From NCBI GenBank assembly GCA_963792075.1, contig CAWBUW010000012.1:2356001-2420000 (forward strand): a stretch of DNA of 64,000 nucleotides, in the 5' to 3' direction. This DNA comes from CAWBUW01 sp963792075. GTDB lineage: Bacteria; Chloroflexota; Anaerolineae; Anaerolineales; UBA4823. Below, piece by piece: positions 8,751 through 16,941 of the stretch (position 1 is the stretch's first letter; every line of letters starts with the position of its first letter). The position numbers were made by a program, and so were the translations under genes. The notes under the pieces were generated by a model. The model searched no databases. It was given only the letters and a program-made list of their open reading frames with translations, and had not been told where the DNA came from.

Positions 8751-9107
8751 CTAATCCAGGTCGCTGATGCGCAGGCCCTGAACGTGCACGTTGATAGCAA
8801 CCACAGGAATACCCAGCGCTTTTTCTACGTGATAGCGCACGGTATTCATCACGCTGGAAGCGACTGACTTAATGCGTGTGCCGTACTCAACAATAATATA
8901 TAAATCGATGGTAATATCGCCACCTTCATAGTGAACTTCAACCCCATGCGTGGGGTCCTTTACCAGAACCTGGGTTAACCCCCGCACCAGATTCTTGTGC
9001 GTCAAACCAACCACGCCATAAGAATGTAAACAGGCATGGTAGGCGATGGTCGCGATCGCTCGAGGCGAAATACGGATGCTTCCGATAGGTTGGGTGTCTT
9101 CAGTCAT
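8751..9107 (-). CDS. Asp23/Gls24 family envelope stress protein
   Basis: 118 aa, matching the Asp23/Gls24 (DUF322) family: GSIRISPRAIATIAYHACLHSYGVVGL at the start, a central DITIDLYIIVEYGTRI strand pair, and HVEKALGIPVVAINVHVQGLRI at the end. Family members associate with the membrane in Gram-positive bacteria and are frequently encoded next to FakA, as here. It is the first gene of the FakA/FakB operon and divergent from rpmB. GAGGG lies 5-9 bases before the ATG. Confidence 0.92.
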   Translation of the reverse strand: MTEDTQPIGSIRISPRAIATIAYHACLHSYGVVGLTHKNLVRGLTQVLVKDPTHGVEVHYEGGDITIDLYIIVEYGTRIKSVASSVMNTVRYHVEKALGIPVVAINVHVQGLRISDLD

Positions 9108-9135
9108 AAAGCCCTCTATTAGTTAACAAACTCGC

Positions 9136-9164
9136 TTGTAAAGCGTTACGATTTGTGGTAAGAT
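9136..9164 (+). promoter_or_regulatory. Sigma70-type promoter for rpmB
   Basis: TTGTAA, a 17-base spacer and TAAGAT lie about 136 bases upstream of rpmB, giving a predicted start near 9171 and a leader of about 130 bases. This is a consensus-based prediction only. Confidence 0.5.
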
Positions 9165-9299
9165 TGGCCCGCTTAACCAGTGCTGGATTTACAGCGTGAG
9201 AAGCGATTATAGCTGATTCGCAAGAAATCTGCATAGATAATTCCAGGATCGGTGAGAATTTCACGGGTTGACCCGGCAGTTTTTGAAAGGATGTAAGAG

Positions 9300-9482
9300 A
9301 TGGCAAAGTGCGCAAATTGTGGAAAGGCGACTACCTTTGGTCGCAACCGTCCCTGGTCGAATAAGGCAACACGACGGACTTTTCGCCCCAACCTTCAGAC
9401 GATCAGCTTGATCGAGGGTGGGCATAAAGTTCAGATGGTCTTGTGCACCAAGTGCATCCGCACTTTGGTAAAGACTGCCTGA
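9300..9482 (+). CDS. rpmB: 50S ribosomal protein L28
   Basis: 60 aa, matching bacterial L28: MAKCANCGKATTFGRNRPWS, then RRTFRPNLQTISL and CTKCIRTLVK. Two CxxC pairs (CANC and CTKC) mark the zinc-binding form. It is encoded alone, divergent from the Asp23 gene, with its own promoter and terminator. AAGGA lies 8-12 bases before the ATG. Confidence 0.97.
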   Translation: MAKCANCGKATTFGRNRPWSNKATRRTFRPNLQTISLIEGGHKVQMVLCTKCIRTLVKTA

Positions 9483-9504
9483 TATCATTACGATCAGAAA
9501 GCTA

Positions 9505-9540
9505 AGAAAATTGCGGTGTCCCGGCCGCAATTTTCTTTTT
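9505..9540 (+). terminator. Intrinsic terminator after rpmB
   Basis: A 12-bp stem (AGAAAATTGCGG and its complement, loop of 8 bases) runs into TTTT. It lies 22 bases past the rpmB stop and abuts the convergent rpe stop. The A-run on the other side lets it work in both directions. Confidence 0.9.
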
Positions 9541-10213
9541 AAGGTGCAGTCGAGCTGCGCAGCTCGATAACGGCAGCCGCAATCCCTGCCGGATGCCTGA
9601 AGATGCCATGACCGGACACAAAGACGCGCGCCCCGGCTTGGTACGCCAAGGGCAAGGTCTGCGGAGAAATGCCCCCATCTACTTCGATCCGGGCCGTTGA
9701 GTGCATTTCCTGGAGAGCCCGGGCAATGTAGGTGATCTTGGGCAGTACTTCGGGCAGGAAAGATTGCCCTGAAAAGCCCGGGTTGACGCTCATGACCAAG
9801 ACCAGGTCAACCATATGCAGCACTGGCTCAACCATGAGAGCCGATGTGCCGGGATTCAATACCACGCCCACCTGGCAGCCGGCCTCGCGGACAAATTGCA
9901 GCGTGCGGTGCAGGTGAGGACTGGTTTCATGGTGAATGGAAATCAGGCTGGCTCCTGCCTGTGCAAAAGGCTCGATCCATCGCTCCGGATGAGTGATCAT
10001 GAGATGCACATCGATAGGGAGTTGGGTGACACGGCGGCAGGCTTCGACAATGAAAGGCCCCATCGTGATGTTAGGGGCGAAGTGGCCGTCAATGACATCG
10101 ACGTGGATCCAATCCACACCTGCCTGTTCCGCGGCGCGTATCTGGTCACCCAGGCAGGTAAAATCGGCGGAGAGAATGGAGGGGGCGATCAAGAAATCTG
10201 AAGGTTTGTCCAT
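9539..10213 (-). CDS. rpe: Ribulose-phosphate 3-epimerase
   Basis: 224 aa TIM barrel interconverting ribulose 5-phosphate and xylulose 5-phosphate in the pentose phosphate pathway. Family motifs are present: APSILSADF at the N-terminus, VDVIDGHFAPNITMGP (catalytic Asp and metal ligands), VHLMITHPERW, VMSVNPGFSGQSF and IEVDGGISPQTLP with the second catalytic Asp. The length is typical. It sits 16 bases downstream of the Ser/Thr kinase gene, in the same direction and probably the same transcript. Confidence 0.97.
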   Translation of the reverse strand: MDKPSDFLIAPSILSADFTCLGDQIRAAEQAGVDWIHVDVIDGHFAPNITMGPFIVEACRRVTQLPIDVHLMITHPERWIEPFAQAGASLISIHHETSPHLHRTLQFVREAGCQVGVVLNPGTSALMVEPVLHMVDLVLVMSVNPGFSGQSFLPEVLPKITYIARALQEMHSTARIEVDGGISPQTLPLAYQAGARVFVSGHGIFRHPAGIAAAVIELRSSTAP

Positions 10214-10229
10214 AGATTCATGCGTGGGG

Positions 10230-11360
10230 TCAAGGAGCAGGTGGGAAATAAAGCAGGTACACCCACAGCCACAAAGGGATCAGGCCGCCCACGGCGATGG
10301 TGAGAGCGAGGGCAAGAGTGATGCTGATCCAATCCAGGCCCGGCGTGGGATCCGGTGAAGATGGGATCACCACAGGCGGAGTTTGGCTGATGGGAGAAAT
10401 TGGAGGAAATGAAGCTTCCACAAGGGAAGGAGAAATGGCCTGGCGCTGGGTTGGCTCCGCTGGGATGGGCGCCGGATGCAGATCGGCGCTCACGGTTTGC
10501 GTCCCTGTACTCACGGCCGGCTGCGGCTGGCTGAGGGACATCAACACGCGGCCAAGCTGGTCCGCGGTCCGGTAGCGCGCCGACGGTTCTTTGGCTAACA
10601 CCTTGAACATGATTTGTTCCAGGGCGGGCGGGATCGCGGGATTGAACTGGCGGGGTGGGGGTGGTGGATTCTGGCGGTGCATCTGTGCCAATTCCTCGGA
10701 AGTGGCCGAAGTAAAGGGCAGTCTTCCCGTGAGCATTTGATACATGACCACTCCCAGGGAATACACGTCCGATGCCGGAGAGGGGGGGCCGCCGGCAGCC
10801 TGTTCAGGGGAAAAATATTGGGGAGAACCCCAGACGACATCGCTGTGCTCGCCAGGTTGGATGGAGGCCAGGGCGCGGGCAATTCCAAAGTCAGTGACTT
10901 TCAGGCGGTTGTCGGGGGTGATGAGAAAATTATGTGGTTTGACATCGCAGTGAACTACGCCGGCGCGATGCGCATAGCCGAGACCGGCGCAGGCTTGTTC
11001 CAGCAAGGGCAGCGCTTCATCAACGGTAAAACGTCCCCTGGTTTGCAACAGAGCGCTGAGCGTTGTGCCGGGAACATATTCCATGACGATGAACAAGCGC
11101 CCGGCGTCTATGCCGAAATCGTGCACCGTGACGATATTGGGGTGTGAAAGGTTGGCGGCAGCCTTGGCCTCTTCATGGAAGCGCTGGCGGAACGCGGTGT
11201 CGCGCGAATAGTCCTCGCGCAATATTTTGATTGCCACGGGTCTTTCCAGCATGCGGTCCATGGCGCGGTAAACCACCGCCATCCCGCCGCTGCCCAGCGT
11301 TTTTTCAAGCTGATATCGATTATTAAGCAGTGCAGCCTCAGCCATCAAAACACCCTGCAT
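10230..11360 (-). CDS. Membrane-anchored Ser/Thr protein kinase (PknB-like)
   Basis: 376 aa. An N-terminal Hanks-type kinase domain has the glycine loop GSGGMAVVY, VAIK lysine, catalytic loop VVHCDVKPHN, DFGIAR and an SPE substrate-positioning motif. The usual HRD is HCD, making it a non-RD kinase, but the Asp, Lys and Asn are kept, so activity is expected. A Pro/Ser/Thr-rich linker (about 265-340) leads to one C-terminal membrane helix (ISITLALALTIAVGGLIPLW) with only a few residues outside, so it lacks an extracellular sensor. The start could instead be the internal ATG at 11345. It shares an operon with rpe and perhaps the YjjX gene. Confidence 0.93.
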   Translation of the reverse strand: MQGVLMAEAALLNNRYQLEKTLGSGGMAVVYRAMDRMLERPVAIKILREDYSRDTAFRQRFHEEAKAAANLSHPNIVTVHDFGIDAGRLFIVMEYVPGTTLSALLQTRGRFTVDEALPLLEQACAGLGYAHRAGVVHCDVKPHNFLITPDNRLKVTDFGIARALASIQPGEHSDVVWGSPQYFSPEQAAGGPPSPASDVYSLGVVMYQMLTGRLPFTSATSEELAQMHRQNPPPPPRQFNPAIPPALEQIMFKVLAKEPSARYRTADQLGRVLMSLSQPQPAVSTGTQTVSADLHPAPIPAEPTQRQAISPSLVEASFPPISPISQTPPVVIPSSPDPTPGLDWISITLALALTIAVGGLIPLWLWVYLLYFPPAP

Positions 11361-11386
11361 AAACCTTCGTCACGGCATCCATATCT

Positions 11387-11935
11387 TTATTCTAGCACGG
11401 TTTGAGGGGGATACAGAGTTGGGTTACGGAATGGGATCAGCGCCAGGACGACGGCTTGCTCGTATAGCTGCGCCCGATCCACCACATTGCCGGTCAGGAG
11501 GCCTACTGCACCGTTCTCCTGCTTGGAGTTATCTTTTTGAAAGACAATATCATCAGCCTGGCCCAGCTCTTTTCCCTGCCGGACCAGGTCCGCGACCGCC
11601 TCAGGCAGGTAAAAGGCGCCGGTCCGGCCTTTGCCGGATAGACCCTGGCCTAAGATATACACCCAGGCAAACGCGGTCATCTCAGTGCCTTCATCGGCGA
11701 TCCCTCCCTCAATGCCAATCCAATAATCTGCCTGGGGGAATCGCCTGGCTGCATGGCCAGCCCGGTTCGCCGCACCGGTTACGGTTTCTTGATCTGAGCG
11801 GGGCTGGTCTGGTACGCCGGATGGCACCGATACCGTTTCATGCGCAAATAATTCCCCAGGGAACATGCGCTGAAAGGCGTGGAGGGTGGCGCGTACTTTG
11901 ACTGGATTCTTGGATGCGATCACGATTGTTTTCAT
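11387..11935 (-). CDS. yjjX: Inosine/xanthosine triphosphatase (YjjX family)
   Basis: 182 aa. Hydrolyses non-canonical ITP/XTP and cleans the nucleotide pool. Motifs: IVIASKNPVKVRA at the N-terminus, the conserved SGVPDQPRSDQETVTGAANRA block and DYWIGIEGGIADE near residue 70. The length fits YjjX (about 170-180 aa) rather than the larger RdgB/HAM1 family. It is divergent from the antiporter gene at 12019. Confidence 0.9.
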   Translation of the reverse strand: MKTIVIASKNPVKVRATLHAFQRMFPGELFAHETVSVPSGVPDQPRSDQETVTGAANRAGHAARRFPQADYWIGIEGGIADEGTEMTAFAWVYILGQGLSGKGRTGAFYLPEAVADLVRQGKELGQADDIVFQKDNSKQENGAVGLLTGNVVDRAQLYEQAVVLALIPFRNPTLYPPQTVLE

Positions 11936-12018
11936 AGGATGTTTTTAGAAATCTGGTGTATGATGGTGATTATACCGAAAAAGCGCTTCGGATATTTCTA
12001 TCTCAAGGAGAGTTTACC

Positions 12019-13104
12019 ATGCAATCCGTGCTCAAATATGTAAAAGGTAAACCGATTACATGGCTGCTGCTGGCAATCCCATTGGCGCTCCTGGCGGAAT
12101 ATTTTCACTGGGGAGACCTGACGGTTCTGCTCCTGTCCTCGCTGGCAGTTATTCCGCTGGCAGGTTACATCGGTGAATCTACCGAGGAACTCGCCGTATA
12201 TACGGGCCCCCGTTTGGGAGGGCTGCTGAACGCCACTTTGGGCAACGCGGCGGAATTGATTATTACCATCGTAGCCATCCGGAAAGGCTTGATGGAGCTG
12301 GTCAAGGCTTCCATTACCGGCTCTATCTTAGGAAACCTGTTGCTGGTGTTGGGCATGGCGATGCTGTTGGGCGGGATGCGGCACGGAACCCAAAAGTTTG
12401 ACCGGCATCATGCTTCGAATAATGCTGTACTGCTCATTTTGACGGTGTTGATGCTGGTGGTACCTTCCTTGTTCAGCGCAGCCATCGGCCCAGAAGGCAG
12501 CCTGAGAGTCGAAGCGCTCTCCATCGGGGTGGCTTTGGTGATGGTGGTGATTTATATCCTGGGGCTGATCTACAGTTTCCGCACCCCGCATGGCCCGGTT
12601 GCACCGGAGGCTCCCGAAATCGCTGATCTCCAACCGGCCAAGTGGTCTCTGAAGACCGCGTTAGTCGTTCTGGGACTTTCGACGGTGGGCGTGGCTTATC
12701 TCTCAGAAATTCTGGTCGGCGCGGTTGAACCTGTTGTAGTGGCGTTTGGTATTTCCGAGTTCTTTATTGGCGTGATTTTTATCCCCATTATCGGTAACGT
12801 GGCTGAACACCTGGTAGCGGTGCAAGTTGCCCTGCGGAACAAAATGGCTCTGAGTGTTGAGATTGCCATCGCCTCCAGTTTGCAGGTGGCTTTATTTGTC
12901 GCACCGGTGTTGGTTTTTGTCAGCCTGCTCATGGGAAACCCTCTGACCCTGATATTTAACGAATTTGAGCTGGTCGCCCTGATCGCAGGTGTTTTGATCG
13001 CCTCCCTGGCCTCTGCTGACGGTGAGTCGAATTGGTTGGAAGGCGCTGAACTGTTGGCGATTTATATTATCCTGGGTTTGGCGTTCTTTTTGCTGCCGGT
13101 GTAG
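12019..13104 (+). CDS. Calcium/proton antiporter (CAX family)
   Basis: 361 aa, about 11 membrane helices. Exchanges cytosolic Ca2+ (or related cations) for protons. Both diagnostic alpha repeats are present: GNAAELIITIVAIRKG near residue 75 and IGNVAEHLVAVQVA near 258, with the catalytic Glu in each. An acidic linker between helices (PVAPEAPEIAD) separates the halves. I start at ATG 12019, which has AAGGAG 8-13 bases upstream, rather than the in-frame ATG at 11956. The next gene begins 4 bases past the stop, suggesting co-transcription. Confidence 0.95.
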   Translation: MQSVLKYVKGKPITWLLLAIPLALLAEYFHWGDLTVLLLSSLAVIPLAGYIGESTEELAVYTGPRLGGLLNATLGNAAELIITIVAIRKGLMELVKASITGSILGNLLLVLGMAMLLGGMRHGTQKFDRHHASNNAVLLILTVLMLVVPSLFSAAIGPEGSLRVEALSIGVALVMVVIYILGLIYSFRTPHGPVAPEAPEIADLQPAKWSLKTALVVLGLSTVGVAYLSEILVGAVEPVVVAFGISEFFIGVIFIPIIGNVAEHLVAVQVALRNKMALSVEIAIASSLQVALFVAPVLVFVSLLMGNPLTLIFNEFELVALIAGVLIASLASADGESNWLEGAELLAIYIILGLAFFLLPV

Positions 13105-13107
13105 ACC

Positions 13108-13605
13108 TTGAACAAGCGCCTGCCTTCACTTTTGGCATACTTTAATCCGTTTGTGCTGGTTGGAGCGGTTGTATTCGGCCTGTTATTATTTGGCGCCTTC
13201 CTGCTCTCTTCGCAGCTCCTGCGTCCGGAACCACAGCCGCACTCCGTGGGAACGGCAGTGCTGTTCGTGATCCAGGCGCCCACGGGCACGCCTTTGATCA
13301 GCTCCGTGCTCCCTACGAGCACGCCAACCCCAGCGCCCCAGGCTGACGTTTCCGGGCAGCCTATTGCCGTTGGCTTATATGTTCAGGTGACTGGCACGGA
13401 CGTGGATGGATTAAGATTGCGCGCAGAACCGGGCCTGGAAAGTGAAATTCGTTTTGTAGCCATCGAAGCAGAGGTATTTCAGGTCCTGGATGGACCGCGA
13501 GAAGTAGACGGATATACCTGGTGGTACATCCAGGGGCCTTACGATCCGAATGTGCACGGCTGGGCGGTAGCGCAGTACCTGGGTGTCATCCAGCGTAATC
13601 CCTAA
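13108..13605 (+). CDS. Membrane-anchored SH3-like domain protein
   Basis: 165 aa starting with TTG three bases after the antiporter stop. One N-terminal membrane helix (VLVGAVVFGLLLFGAFLL), a Thr/Pro-rich stalk (TGTPLISSVLPTSTPTPAPQ), then a bacterial SH3-like domain from about residue 85 to 160 (LRLRAEPGLESEIRFVAIEA, then WWYIQGP and HGWAVAQYLG). Such domains bind peptidoglycan or act as extracellular protein-interaction modules; the ligand here is unknown. No ATG/GTG alternative is positioned better. A perfect hairpin starts 3 bases after the stop. Confidence 0.82.
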   Translation: MNKRLPSLLAYFNPFVLVGAVVFGLLLFGAFLLSSQLLRPEPQPHSVGTAVLFVIQAPTGTPLISSVLPTSTPTPAPQADVSGQPIAVGLYVQVTGTDVDGLRLRAEPGLESEIRFVAIEAEVFQVLDGPREVDGYTWWYIQGPYDPNVHGWAVAQYLGVIQRNP

Positions 13606-13608
13606 ACT

Positions 13609-13663
13609 GGAGGTTGGGGGTATGCGTGGGCGGCGAAGCCGCCCACGCATACCCCCAACCTCC
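13609..13663. repeat. Perfect intergenic hairpin (26-bp arms, loop GAA)
   Basis: Arms 13609-13634 and 13638-13663 are exact complements, core GGGCGGC-GAA-GCCGCCC, outer arm GGTTGGGGGTA. It lies 3 bases past the SH3 protein stop. No T-tract follows immediately. Confidence 0.9.
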
Positions 13664-13722
13664 TCGAACTCTTCGTTTGCGTGTTTTTGACTTTGGGTAT
13701 ATATTAGTTGTGGAGGTTACAG

Positions 13723-14079
13723 GTGCCAACGATTCGACCGACCGGGATTACTGCAAACCGGAATCTCAGTGAGCTTGCAGTATCCTGGAGTGATGGACAC
13801 ACCAGTCTTTATCCATTTTCAATCTTGCGGGCTGCCTGCCCGTGTGCAGAATGCCGCGGAGGGCATGACAAAATGGGTGAAGATCCTGATCCGGAGGTTT
13901 TTACGCAGCCTTTGGAGGATACGCCAGCGACGCGGCTCAAAGCCGTTGAACTGGTCGGGGCCTATGCGCTGACCATCGAATGGGAAGATGGTCATCATTT
14001 CGGTATTTATAACTGGCATTACTTACGAGCATTATGCCCCTGCCCGGTGTGCCGGCAGGAGGCGCTGCAGCATGAATGA
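13723..14079 (+). CDS. DUF971 domain protein (gamma-butyrobetaine hydroxylase N-terminal-like)
   Basis: 118 aa, a stand-alone DUF971/GBBH-like domain: WSDGHTSLYPFSILRAACPCAEC, and VELVGAYALTIEWEDGHHFGIYNWHYLRALCPCPVC. Two CPCxxC clusters (near residues 38 and 109) suggest metal binding. The GTG start at 13723 is preferred because GGAGG lies 7-11 bases before it; a TTG 15 bases earlier is in frame but overlaps that Shine-Dalgarno. The ATG of the next gene overlaps its end (ATGAATGA), indicating coupling. Function in bacteria is unsettled; links to iron-sulfur proteins have been proposed for the family. Confidence 0.88.
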   Translation: MPTIRPTGITANRNLSELAVSWSDGHTSLYPFSILRAACPCAECRGGHDKMGEDPDPEVFTQPLEDTPATRLKAVELVGAYALTIEWEDGHHFGIYNWHYLRALCPCPVCRQEALQHE

Positions 14080-14629
14080 TGATCCGCTCCAATCTGTGTA
14101 TGCATACGTGGAACGGGCGTATTTACGCTTACAGGCCGGGGATCTATTGACGCGCTGTCTTGAAGAAAGCTCCGTCTCTCCTGTGCAGCAATTGGTAGAA
14201 GGATTGGTCTTAGCCGGCCCGCAGAGCTTGCAGGCGCTGCGGGAGGCGTTGGCAGAAGCCAGGCAGCGCAAAGTCCAGGTTCAAGATGACCTGAACCAAC
14301 TGTATCAAAACCTGGAGAAAAGCCTCAATAGCTACGGCGTTCGCCTGGGCAGCGAGGCGCTGCCTCTGGTTTTGCAGCAGACGCCAGACCAGTTTTTGAC
14401 ACTGCTCAAAGGACTCCCGGTTACCGACGCAGAGATGCAGAGCACTTGCCTGCAGATATTCCGGGATAGCCAGGATCTGGTCGAGAACCTGGCTTCGCGC
14501 ATCGTTTTGCTTGGCGAAGTGGAATTGTATCTGCAAGATTGGCTGTTGGGAGTAGCTTACCAAACTTTGGGGGTTGTTTTGGGCGGCTTCGCCGCCCAAA
14601 ACAACCCCCAAACAACCGTCTATAATTAA
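14072..14629 (+). CDS. Helical protein of unknown function, C-terminus encoded by a hairpin repeat
   Basis: 185 aa, not recognised. It is helical and Gln/Leu-rich (QLVEGLVLAGPQSLQALREAL and similar), soluble, without signal peptide. The start overlaps the stop of the DUF971 gene by 8 bases, so the two are probably translated together and may work together. The last roughly 20 codons are made from the perfect hairpin at 14566-14612 (the peptide GVVLGGFAAQNNPQ). The original stop may have been lost or displaced when the hairpin arose. An in-frame upstream ATG at 13988 is ignored as it lies inside the DUF971 gene. Confidence 0.72.
   Translation: MNDDPLQSVYAYVERAYLRLQAGDLLTRCLEESSVSPVQQLVEGLVLAGPQSLQALREALAEARQRKVQVQDDLNQLYQNLEKSLNSYGVRLGSEALPLVLQQTPDQFLTLLKGLPVTDAEMQSTCLQIFRDSQDLVENLASRIVLLGEVELYLQDWLLGVAYQTLGVVLGGFAAQNNPQTTVYN
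14566..14612. repeat. Perfect hairpin inside the 3' end of a gene (22-bp arms, loop TTC)
   Basis: Arms 14566-14587 and 14591-14612 are exact complements with core GGGCGGC-TTC-GCCGCCC. The left arm contains only G, T and two C. Unlike the other members it lies within a coding frame, before the stop at 14629, between convergent genes. Confidence 0.9.
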
Positions 14630-14642
14630 TTTCGGAGAGGTA

Positions 14643-15305
14643 CTAAAGGTAATCTTTGAGGTTGTGTTCGACTGCGTAGGCAGCGGCTTCCGCGCGGTTG
14701 CTGACACCCAGCTTCGAGAGGATGCTGCTGACATAATTCCGCACCGTGCCTTCGCCCAGAAAAAGCGCTTTGGCGATCTCACGATTGGTCTTACCTTCAG
14801 AGACAAGCAGCAATACGTGTTTTTCTTGTTGGGTTAATGCAGAAAATGCAGAGGCCTCTTCTTCGCGCGCTGCTTTGCGTACTTCCTGGAAGATGCGTTG
14901 GGTCACTGCTGGATCCAATAAGGCCTCACCCCGGCCCACCGCCTCGATGGCGCGCACCAGGTCTTCGCCGCCGATTTGCTTCAGGACGTACCCGGCTGCG
15001 CCTGCACGGATGGCAGAGAAGAGCATTTCATCCTCAGCGTACGAAGTGAGCATGATCACCTTCGACTCGGGATATTTGTCTGCGATTTCCTGGCAGGCCT
15101 CAATCCCTGAGCCGCCGGGTAGACGGATATCCATCACTACAACATCCGGATGGTGTTCTTCGACGCGTTCAACTGCCTCGCGAGCCGTACTGGCCTCGGC
15201 GACTACTTCAAAACTTGGATGACGATCTAATAAGGCCTTCAAACCCAGGCGCACTACTTCGTGGTCATCTACCAGGAGGATACGTTGCTTCGTGGTCGTG
15301 GTCAT
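14643..15305 (-). CDS. NarL/LuxR-type response regulator
   Basis: 220 aa. An N-terminal receiver domain (LLVDDHEVVRLGLK, phospho-acceptor Asp in VVVMDIRLPGGSG, Thr in VIMLTSYAED, Lys in GYVLKQIGG) is followed by a LuxR-type helix-turn-helix (ALTQQEKHVLLLVSEGKTNREIAKAL to NYVSSILSKLGV). No partner histidine kinase is visible in the window. It sits downstream of an OmpR-type regulator on the same strand, 21 bases away. Confidence 0.95.
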   Translation of the reverse strand: MTTTTKQRILLVDDHEVVRLGLKALLDRHPSFEVVAEASTAREAVERVEEHHPDVVVMDIRLPGGSGIEACQEIADKYPESKVIMLTSYAEDEMLFSAIRAGAAGYVLKQIGGEDLVRAIEAVGRGEALLDPAVTQRIFQEVRKAAREEEASAFSALTQQEKHVLLLVSEGKTNREIAKALFLGEGTVRNYVSSILSKLGVSNRAEAAAYAVEHNLKDYL

Positions 15306-15326
15306 GCAATCTCCTTCACGAGAAGG

Positions 15327-16067
<741 letters not shown>

Positions 16068-16070
16068 GTT

Positions 16071-16313
16071 TTATTCTCTGACGAAGCCGATCAATTCTTC
16101 CTCTTCCCTGGAGGGCAGTACCTCAATGAAATTGATCCGGGACATGGGAAAGATAACGGTGGTAACATTTTCGGTCAGGTAATGCAGTTCTTTACCATCC
16201 AAGCGGCGGGGATTGGCTACTCTTAAAGTCACATCCACGGGGTTTGGCATTTCTTCAACTTCGCCAACAACGGCCTCTTCACCGACGATATGTAAAACCA
16301 GGTTGATTGGCAT
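16071..16313 (-). CDS. Small conserved-looking protein, unknown function
   Basis: 80 aa, MPINLVLHIVGEEAVVGEVEEMPNP at the start; mostly beta, acidic, with no signal or membrane segment. The ATG at 16313 has AGGAG 5-9 bases upstream and is preferred over an in-frame ATG at 16397 that would require translating through a hairpin repeat. It lies 3 bases before the OmpR-type regulator, so it is likely co-expressed with it. No family is recognised. Confidence 0.68.
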   Translation of the reverse strand: MPINLVLHIVGEEAVVGEVEEMPNPVDVTLRVANPRRLDGKELHYLTENVTTVIFPMSRINFIEVLPSREEEELIGFVRE

Positions 16314-16347
16314 AGGCTCCTCTACATATTTTCCAGGAATTTCAAGG

Positions 16348-16399
16348 GGATGGGGAGGCTTGTACGGGCAGCTTCGCTGCCACGCTGGCCTCCCCATCC
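16348..16399. repeat. Imperfect member of the intergenic hairpin set
   Basis: Outer arms GGATGGGGAGGC/GCCTCCCCATCC and inner arms GGCAGC-TTC-GCTGCC pair perfectly, but the 6-7 bases between them do not. It looks like a decayed or half-formed version of the perfect hairpins. It lies 18 bases after the FHA gene stop. Confidence 0.8.
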
Positions 16400-16417
16400 G
16401 TCATTTTTGGATCGGTT

Positions 16418-16933
16418 CTATGAACGACGGACTAAGATCTGGAGTTTTAACTTTCCCAGAGTCAGAATATCCCCATGGTTGAGCGGACAGGGTTTATGGG
16501 GTGGAATTTTCTGGCCATTCAAGCGCGTACCATTGACTGAGCCAAGATCGGTTGCCAGGATTTGTTTCCCTTCCAGGCGGATCGAGGCGTGCAGCCGCGA
16601 GACGCCATTTTCGTAAGCGCGGTAAGGCGCCAGGTCAACGTCCGGTAAGATGGGTTGGCCTTCTGCAGATCGCCCCAGGGTAAACTCTTCGCGGTCTTCC
16701 AACGGCAAGATTTGCCCCGAATCCACAACGCAGATGGAAACTGTTGCTTCAAGCGGTAATCCGGCCGAAATTTGGACCGGTTCTTCATGAAGCGCTTCGT
16801 GGAGTTGAGTGCTAGAAATGCGGCGGATATTTTGGGTAGACAACCCAGGTGCACCCTCCAGGAGCGCACCACATTCGCTGCAGAAAAGTGTTCCTTCAAC
16901 TTCGTTGTGTCGGCAGTTTGGGCAAACGATCAT
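16418..16933 (-). CDS. Zinc-ribbon FHA domain protein
   Basis: 171 aa. An N-terminal zinc ribbon (CPNCRHNEVEGTLFCSECG) is followed by a linker and a C-terminal forkhead-associated domain (FTLGRSAEGQPILPDVDL, GVSRLHASI, LGSVNGTRLNG). FHA domains bind phosphothreonine peptides, so this is a likely reader for the kinase at 19395-21221. It is the last gene of the phosphosignalling operon, 8 bases from the J/VWA gene. Confidence 0.93.
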   Translation of the reverse strand: MIVCPNCRHNEVEGTLFCSECGALLEGAPGLSTQNIRRISSTQLHEALHEEPVQISAGLPLEATVSICVVDSGQILPLEDREEFTLGRSAEGQPILPDVDLAPYRAYENGVSRLHASIRLEGKQILATDLGSVNGTRLNGQKIPPHKPCPLNHGDILTLGKLKLQILVRRS

Positions 16934-16941
16934 AAAAATAC

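Noticed and set aside
10230..11360. Pseudokinase, because HRD is HCD
   Set aside because: The Lys of VAIK, catalytic Asp, Asn and DFG Asp are all present; non-RD kinases are usually active.
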